In this document: positions 49,307 to 52,505 of the stretch, piece by piece
How positions within the stretch are numbered: the first letter of the stretch is position 1
How the letters are laid out: every line of letters starts with the position of its first letter
NCBI GenBank assembly: GCA_017615055.1
Contig: JAGAAW010000018.1
Coordinates: 1-52,505 of the forward strand
From: Fibrobacter sp.
GTDB lineage: Bacteria > Fibrobacterota > Fibrobacteria > Fibrobacterales > Fibrobacteraceae
Direction of reading: 5' to 3'
DNA length: 52,505 nucleotides
The notes under the pieces: generated by a model
What the model was told of the DNA's origin: nothing
What the model saw: the letters and a program-made list of their open reading frames with translations, nothing else
The model's database searches: none
Made by a program: the position numbers and the translations under genes

Positions 49307-49765
49307 ATGCGAATTTCCACCAAGGGCAGATATGCGCTCCGCGTGATGATCGACCTTGCCGAGAACGGCAAGGACGATTTCGTGAAGTTGCAGGAACTTG
49401 CCGAGAGGGAAGGCATTTCTGAAAAGTATCTCGAAGGCATATTGGGTGCGCTTGTCCGCGGGAAACTGCTTGCGGGCGCACGTGGCAAGGCGGGCGGCTA
49501 TAAGCTGAATTGCGAGCCTACGGAATGCAGCGTGTGGCAGATTCTTTCGCTGGTAGAGACTTCCGTTGCGCCTGTGGCCTGCCTTGACGAGCCGGAGAAC
49601 AGTTGCGAACGCGCGAAGGTGTGCACGACGCTCCCGGTATGGAAGGAACTCAGTTCACTTATCAGGAATTACCTGGACGGCGTCAAGCTGGACCAGTTCC
49701 TGCGCAATACTCCCGAAGCCAAGGGCAAGATTCCGGGCGGAAAGAACTGGAATTGCGGCCTCTAA
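49307..49765 (+). CDS. Rrf2-family transcriptional regulator with Fe-S type Cys triad
   Basis: 152 residues. The winged helix-turn-helix opens with 'MRISTKGRYALRVMIDLAEN', followed by 'KLQELAEREGISEKYLEGIL' (recognition region) and 'LVRGKLLAGARGKAGGYKLN' (wing). Three cysteines (Cys92, Cys100, Cys106) lie in 'ACLDEPENSCERAKVCTTLP', nearly the positions of the 2Fe-2S ligands of IscR (92, 98, 104). The family includes IscR (Fe-S homeostasis), CymR (cysteine metabolism) and NsrR (NO). The genes directly downstream are metY and cysK, so control of sulfur assimilation by cluster or cysteine status is plausible. It is co-transcribed with trpS and closed by a terminator. Confidence 0.92.
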   Translation: MRISTKGRYALRVMIDLAENGKDDFVKLQELAEREGISEKYLEGILGALVRGKLLAGARGKAGGYKLNCEPTECSVWQILSLVETSVAPVACLDEPENSCERAKVCTTLPVWKELSSLIRNYLDGVKLDQFLRNTPEAKGKIPGGKNWNCGL

Positions 49766-49796
49766 GCCAAATTTTTCGAAATTTGGCCATTTTTTT
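49766..49796 (+). terminator. Intrinsic terminator of trpS-rrf2
   Basis: Perfect 9-bp stem GCCAAATTT/AAATTTGGC (49766-49774 with 49779-49787) capped by a stable TTCG tetraloop, then CA and seven T. It begins immediately after the stop codon. Confidence 0.93.
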
Positions 49797-50127
49797 ATGG
49801 CTAGTTATAGTTAAAAACTATTAGTAAGAAAAATGTAAGCAAAATTCTTGCATACCGGGTTAATTTCCTATTGAAAAGGTGGGAAAAAGGTTCTAATTTA
49901 CCACCTGTCGGGCGGACAAGCCGTCAGACAAGTTCAAAACCGGGTAACCGGACCAGCGCGGCAGGGTGCCGCAAAGGCAGGATAGCTTATGAAAGTTCGA
50001 ATGTGTACCCTAAGTGAGGCTCGCGGAGCTTAAATCCGCCAGGCTGGGCCCCGGCTTGAAATAAAGGGGCACTATTTAACAGGCATCCCGCACGGGGATG
50101 GCAAAACAGAAAAAAGGAATTTCACAC
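49797..50127 (+). ncRNA. Structured metY leader RNA, candidate riboswitch of unrecognised class
   Basis: No gene lies in this 331-nt stretch. The first ~75 nt are AT-rich and likely hold the promoter. Then come AGGTGG/CCACCT (49877-49882 with 49901-49906) and a 7-bp closing helix CAAGCCG/CGGCTTG (49917-49923 with 50052-50058) that encloses 128 nt. Inside are CCGG-GTAA-CCGG (49940-49951, GNRA loop), GCGGC-AGGGT-GCCGC (49958-49972) and GCGGA/TCCGC (50023-50027 with 50035-50039). The loop AGGGT (49963-49967) is fully complementary to ACCCT (50007-50011), a likely pseudoknot. A hairpin CATCCC/GGGATG (50084-50100) follows, 13 nt before the AAGGA ribosome-binding site, and could control translation. 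It does not match the SAM-I, SAM-II, cobalamin, T-box, TPP or glycine consensus as I know them. Confidence 0.6.
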
Positions 50128-51414
50128 ATGACTACTCAGAACAAGCTCCACTTCGAAACTCTTCAGCTCCATGTAGGCCAGGAACAGGCAGACCCCGCAA
50201 CCGATAGCCGCGCGGTTCCTATATACCAGACCACCTCCTATGTTTTCCACAGCGCTCAGCACGCTTCCGACCGTTTCCACCTGAAGGATGCCGGCAACAT
50301 TTACGGCCGTCTCACCAACACGACGCAGGATGTCTTTGAAAAGCGCATTGCTGCCCTCGAAGGCGGTATCGCTGGCCTCGCCGTCGCTTCTGGCGCCGCA
50401 GCCCTCACCTACGCCATCACGGCTCTCGCCCGCAAGGGTGACCACGTGGTAGCCCAGCGCACCATCTACGGCGGCACCTACAACCTTTTGGAACATACGC
50501 TCCGTCCGTTCGGCATTGACACCACGTTTGTAAATACTCGTGACCTGAAGGAAGTCGAATCTTCCATCAAGGAAAACACGAAGCTTATTCTCATCGAGAC
50601 GCTCGGCAACCCGCATTCCGATATCCCGGATATCGAAGCCATTTCTGAAATCGCCCACAAGCACAAGATCCCGGTCGTGATCGACAATACCTTCGGTACT
50701 CCTTACCTGATCCGCCCGCTCGAACACGGCGCCGACATCGTGGTGCATTCTGCTACCAAGTTCATCGGCGGTCACGGTACGACTCTCGGCGGCGTGATTG
50801 TGGACGGCGGTAAGTTTGACTGGGCTGCAAGCGGCAAGTTCCCGCAGTTCACCGAGACGAACCCGAGCTACGGCGTGCCCTTCACTGCAGCGGCCGGCGC
50901 TGCGGCCTACATCGTCTACATCCGCGCCATCCTCCTCCGCGACGAAGGTGCAGCGATTTCCCCGTTCAACGCCTTCTTGCTGCTGCAGGGCACCGAAACG
51001 CTTTCGCTCCGCCTGGATCGCCATGTGGAAAACACCAAGAAGGTTCTCGAGTTCCTCTCGAAGCACCCGAAGGTCGCGAAGGTGAACCACCCGAGCTTTG
51101 CCGACCATCCGGACCACAAGCTCTATGAACGTTACTTCCCGAACGGCGGCGGTTCCATCTTCACGTTCGACGTGAAGGGCGGCCAGGAAGAAGCCTTCAA
51201 GTTCATCGACAGCCTCAAGATCTTCAGCCTGCTCGCTAACGTCGCCGACGTGAAGAGCCTGGTGGTGCACCCCTACACGACAACCCACTCCGAACTCACT
51301 CCGAAGGAACTTTCCGAAGCGGGCATCTCTCCTGCAACGGTCCGCCTCTCCATCGGTACGGAACACTACGAAGATATCATCAACGACCTCGACCAGGCCC
51401 TGAACGCAATCTAA
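50128..51414 (+). CDS. metY: O-acetylhomoserine sulfhydrylase (aminocarboxypropyltransferase)
   Basis: 428 residues from ATG 50128, with AAAAAGGA upstream; an in-frame ATG at 50098 lies in the leader hairpin. It belongs to the Cys/Met metabolism PLP family: 'FETLQLHVGQEQADPATDSR' and 'PIYQTTSYVF' are the usual N-terminus. 'SGAAALTYAITALARKGDHV', 'LIETLGNPHSDIPD' and 'VVHSATKFIGGHGTTLGG', with the Schiff-base Lys211, follow. Length and the 'NIYGRLTNTTQDVFEKRIAA' region fit MetY rather than MetB (about 385 residues). It makes homocysteine from O-acetylhomoserine and sulfide. It is controlled by a long structured leader and followed by cysK. Confidence 0.93.
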   Translation: MTTQNKLHFETLQLHVGQEQADPATDSRAVPIYQTTSYVFHSAQHASDRFHLKDAGNIYGRLTNTTQDVFEKRIAALEGGIAGLAVASGAAALTYAITALARKGDHVVAQRTIYGGTYNLLEHTLRPFGIDTTFVNTRDLKEVESSIKENTKLILIETLGNPHSDIPDIEAISEIAHKHKIPVVIDNTFGTPYLIRPLEHGADIVVHSATKFIGGHGTTLGGVIVDGGKFDWAASGKFPQFTETNPSYGVPFTAAAGAAAYIVYIRAILLRDEGAAISPFNAFLLLQGTETLSLRLDRHVENTKKVLEFLSKHPKVAKVNHPSFADHPDHKLYERYFPNGGGSIFTFDVKGGQEEAFKFIDSLKIFSLLANVADVKSLVVHPYTTTHSELTPKELSEAGISPATVRLSIGTEHYEDIINDLDQALNAI

Positions 51415-51453
51415 GGAATTATAGTATGTACGGACTTTACCTTAATTCTGTTC

Positions 51454-51509
51454 GATGTTAGCCCTGGTAGTAGGCTTTTCATTCGGGCCGTCGACCGCGG
51501 CTTAACATC
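51454..51509 (+). ncRNA. Possible structured element in the metY-cysK gap
   Basis: GATGTTAGCC (51454-51463) pairs with GGCTTAACATC (51499-51509) with a single bulged T, closing a 35-nt interior that has a small AGCC/GGCT hairpin (51460-51463 with 51473-51476). It may be a processing site or a second small leader structure for cysK. Confidence 0.35.
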
Positions 51510-51527
51510 AACAAAATTTTAAACATG

Positions 51528-51547
51528 ATCCCCGCCTCGCGGGGGAT
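51528..51547 (+). promoter_or_regulatory. G/C hairpin before the cysK ribosome-binding site
   Basis: ATCCCCGC/GCGGGGGAT with one extra G. It is followed by AACAACAAAAAGGAATTTCA before the ATG, almost the same arrangement as the hairpin and AAAACAGAAAAAAGGAATTT stretch before metY. Confidence 0.5.
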
Positions 51548-51569
51548 AACAACAAAAAGGAATTTCAAA

Positions 51570-52502
51570 ATGTCTAAAATCTATACCTCTGCCGACCAGC
51601 TCATTGGTCACACCCCGCTCCTCGAACTCACTCACGTCGAAGCCTCGAACAATCTCGAAGCCAAGATCCTCGCGAAGCTCGAATACTTCAACCCCGCAGG
51701 TTCCGTGAAGGACCGTATCGCGAAGGCGATGCTCGATGACGCCGAAAAGAGCGGCAAGCTCAAGAAGGGTGCTGTCATCATCGAACCGACTTCGGGTAAC
51801 ACCGGTATTGGTCTTGCTTCCGTCGCCGCTGCCCGCGGTTACCGCATCATCATCGTGATGCCCGAAACCATGAGCGTGGAACGCCGCCAGCTGATGAAGG
51901 CCTACGGTGCCGAACTCGTGCTGACCGAAGGCGCGAAAGGCATGAAGGGCGCCATCGCCAAGGCCGATGAACTCGCGAAGGAAATCCCGAACAGCTTCAT
52001 CCCGGGCCAGTTCGTGAACCCGGCCAACCCGGCTGCCCACAAGGCTACCACCGGTCCCGAAATCTGGGAAGATACCGATGGCAAGGTCGACATTTTCGTG
52101 GCCGGTGTCGGTACGGGCGGTACGGTTTCTGGCGTGGGCGAATACCTCAAGAGCCAAAACCCGAACGTGAAGGTTGTCGCCGTTGAACCGGCCAGCTCTC
52201 CGGTGCTCAGCAAGGGCGTCGCTGGTAGCCACAAGATCCAGGGTATTGGCGCGGGCTTCGTTCCTGATACGCTCAACACCAAGGTCTACGACGAAATCAT
52301 CGCTGTCGAGAACGAGGCTGCCTTCGAGGCTGGTCGCGAAATCGGCAAGAAGGAAGGCGTGCTTGTGGGTATCTCCTCCGGTGCTGCCCTCTGGGCCGCG
52401 AAGGAACTCGCCAAGCGTCCGGAAAACAAGGGCAAGACGATTGTCGCGCTCCTCCCGGATACCGGCGACCGCTACCTCTCTACGGCTCTGTTCGCTGAAT
52501 AA
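51570..52502 (+). CDS. cysK: Cysteine synthase A (O-acetylserine sulfhydrylase)
   Basis: 310 residues from ATG 51570 (AAAAAGGA at 51554-51561); an upstream in-frame ATG at 51525 lies in the leader hairpin. CysK motifs are complete: '[15 protein letters not shown]', '[16 protein letters not shown]' with PLP-Lys47, '[20 protein letters not shown]' (substrate loop), '[18 protein letters not shown]' (phosphate-binding loop), '[13 protein letters not shown]' and '[12 protein letters not shown]'. It makes cysteine from O-acetylserine and sulfide. With metY directly upstream, the module feeds sulfide into both cysteine and homocysteine. The stop codon ends 3 nt before the window edge. Confidence 0.97.
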   Translation: MSKIYTSADQLIGHTPLLELTHVEASNNLEAKILAKLEYFNPAGSVKDRIAKAMLDDAEKSGKLKKGAVIIEPTSGNTGIGLASVAAARGYRIIIVMPETMSVERRQLMKAYGAELVLTEGAKGMKGAIAKADELAKEIPNSFIPGQFVNPANPAAHKATTGPEIWEDTDGKVDIFVAGVGTGGTVSGVGEYLKSQNPNVKVVAVEPASSPVLSKGVAGSHKIQGIGAGFVPDTLNTKVYDEIIAVENEAAFEAGREIGKKEGVLVGISSGAALWAAKELAKRPENKGKTIVALLPDTGDRYLSTALFAE

Positions 52503-52505
52503 TCT

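Noticed and set aside
49985..50012. GTTCGAAT, resembling a tRNA T-loop, inside the metY leader
   Set aside because: The flanking bases do not form a T-stem and no acceptor, D or anticodon arm can be drawn.
49917..50058. SAM-I (S-box) riboswitch
   Set aside because: The metY context suggested it, but the conserved S-box core elements (GACTGGCCC, GGCAACC and the GGTGC-AAxTCC segment) are not present in the right order.
50084..50100. Intrinsic terminator before metY
   Set aside because: The hairpin is good but is followed by GCAAAACAG instead of a T-run, so it is not a Rho-independent terminator.
1..52505. CRISPR array, IS element, integrase, prophage or tRNA genes
   Set aside because: No regularly spaced repeats, transposase or integrase motifs, terminal inverted repeats or tRNA cloverleaf were seen anywhere in the window.

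Overview
The window looks like a chromosomal segment of a Fibrobacter species (phylum Fibrobacterota; a Gram-negative fibre degrader). The main clue is the partial gene at the left edge, which encodes the Fibrobacter major paralogous (FISUMP, TIGR02145) domain with its typical 'RDGRTYKTVIIGDQTWMAEN' and 'CPSGWHLP' signatures. Supporting clues are many Sec- or lipobox-bearing envelope proteins with no clear homologues, a chromosomal DUF4912/GH57 pair, LTA-synthase-like enzymes in an apparent outer-membrane bacterium, and TATATTTG-like -10 boxes. No rRNA, tRNA, IS element, prophage or CRISPR array was seen. Gene density is high, and most of the long antisense reading frames are shadows of GC-rich genes.

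Layout. (1) 1-6265: a FISUMP lipoprotein (minus), then a plus-strand run of lipoprotein, outer-membrane barrel protein, DUF4912 protein with a histone-like tail, and GH57 glucan branching enzyme, closed by a strong terminator. (2) 6319-10916, minus: rpiB, SRPBCC protein, UbiD decarboxylase, secreted HExxH protease. (3) 11047-19395, plus: a surface-glycan operon of flippase, LicD, aminotransferase, cytidylyltransferase, GT8, GT4 and LTA-synthase-like transferase. The LicD/aminotransferase/cytidylyltransferase trio could make, activate and attach a phospho-amino-alcohol decoration. (4) 19420-25594: rmuC, an RND/MMPL exporter, a spacer packed with hairpins, and small envelope proteins. (5) 25626-30783, minus: a coupled trio of TOPRIM/DnaB-like primase-helicase, GT4 and a second LTA-synthase-like enzyme. 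(6) 30910-33670: ruvC, an M15 peptidase and mpaA (plus), facing pssA (minus). (7) 33841-48225, minus: an orphan peptide-binding lipoprotein, and a tightly packed ten-gene run (rnd, 5-FCL, rlmB-like, a second primase-helicase-like protein, a TrmA/RlmD-like protein without its catalytic Cys, LysM protein, a 38-codon membrane peptide, sensor kinase, response regulator, TPR/beta-propeller protein). (8) 48296-52502, plus: trpS, an Rrf2 regulator with an IscR-like Cys triad, a long structured leader RNA, metY and cysK, which together form a sulfur-amino-acid module.

Most notable signals: the 142-nt metY leader, which has a closing helix, a GNRA hairpin and a loop pseudoknot and which I could not match to a known riboswitch class; two different chromosomal primase-helicase fusions, both with altered catalytic motifs; a 5-formyl-THF cyclo-ligase carrying a TatA-like membrane N-terminus; the LicD-type decoration cassette; and a set of genes whose -10 box lies 6-7 nt before the start codon, which predicts leaderless mRNAs. 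All functional calls rest on reading motifs by eye; no database search was run.
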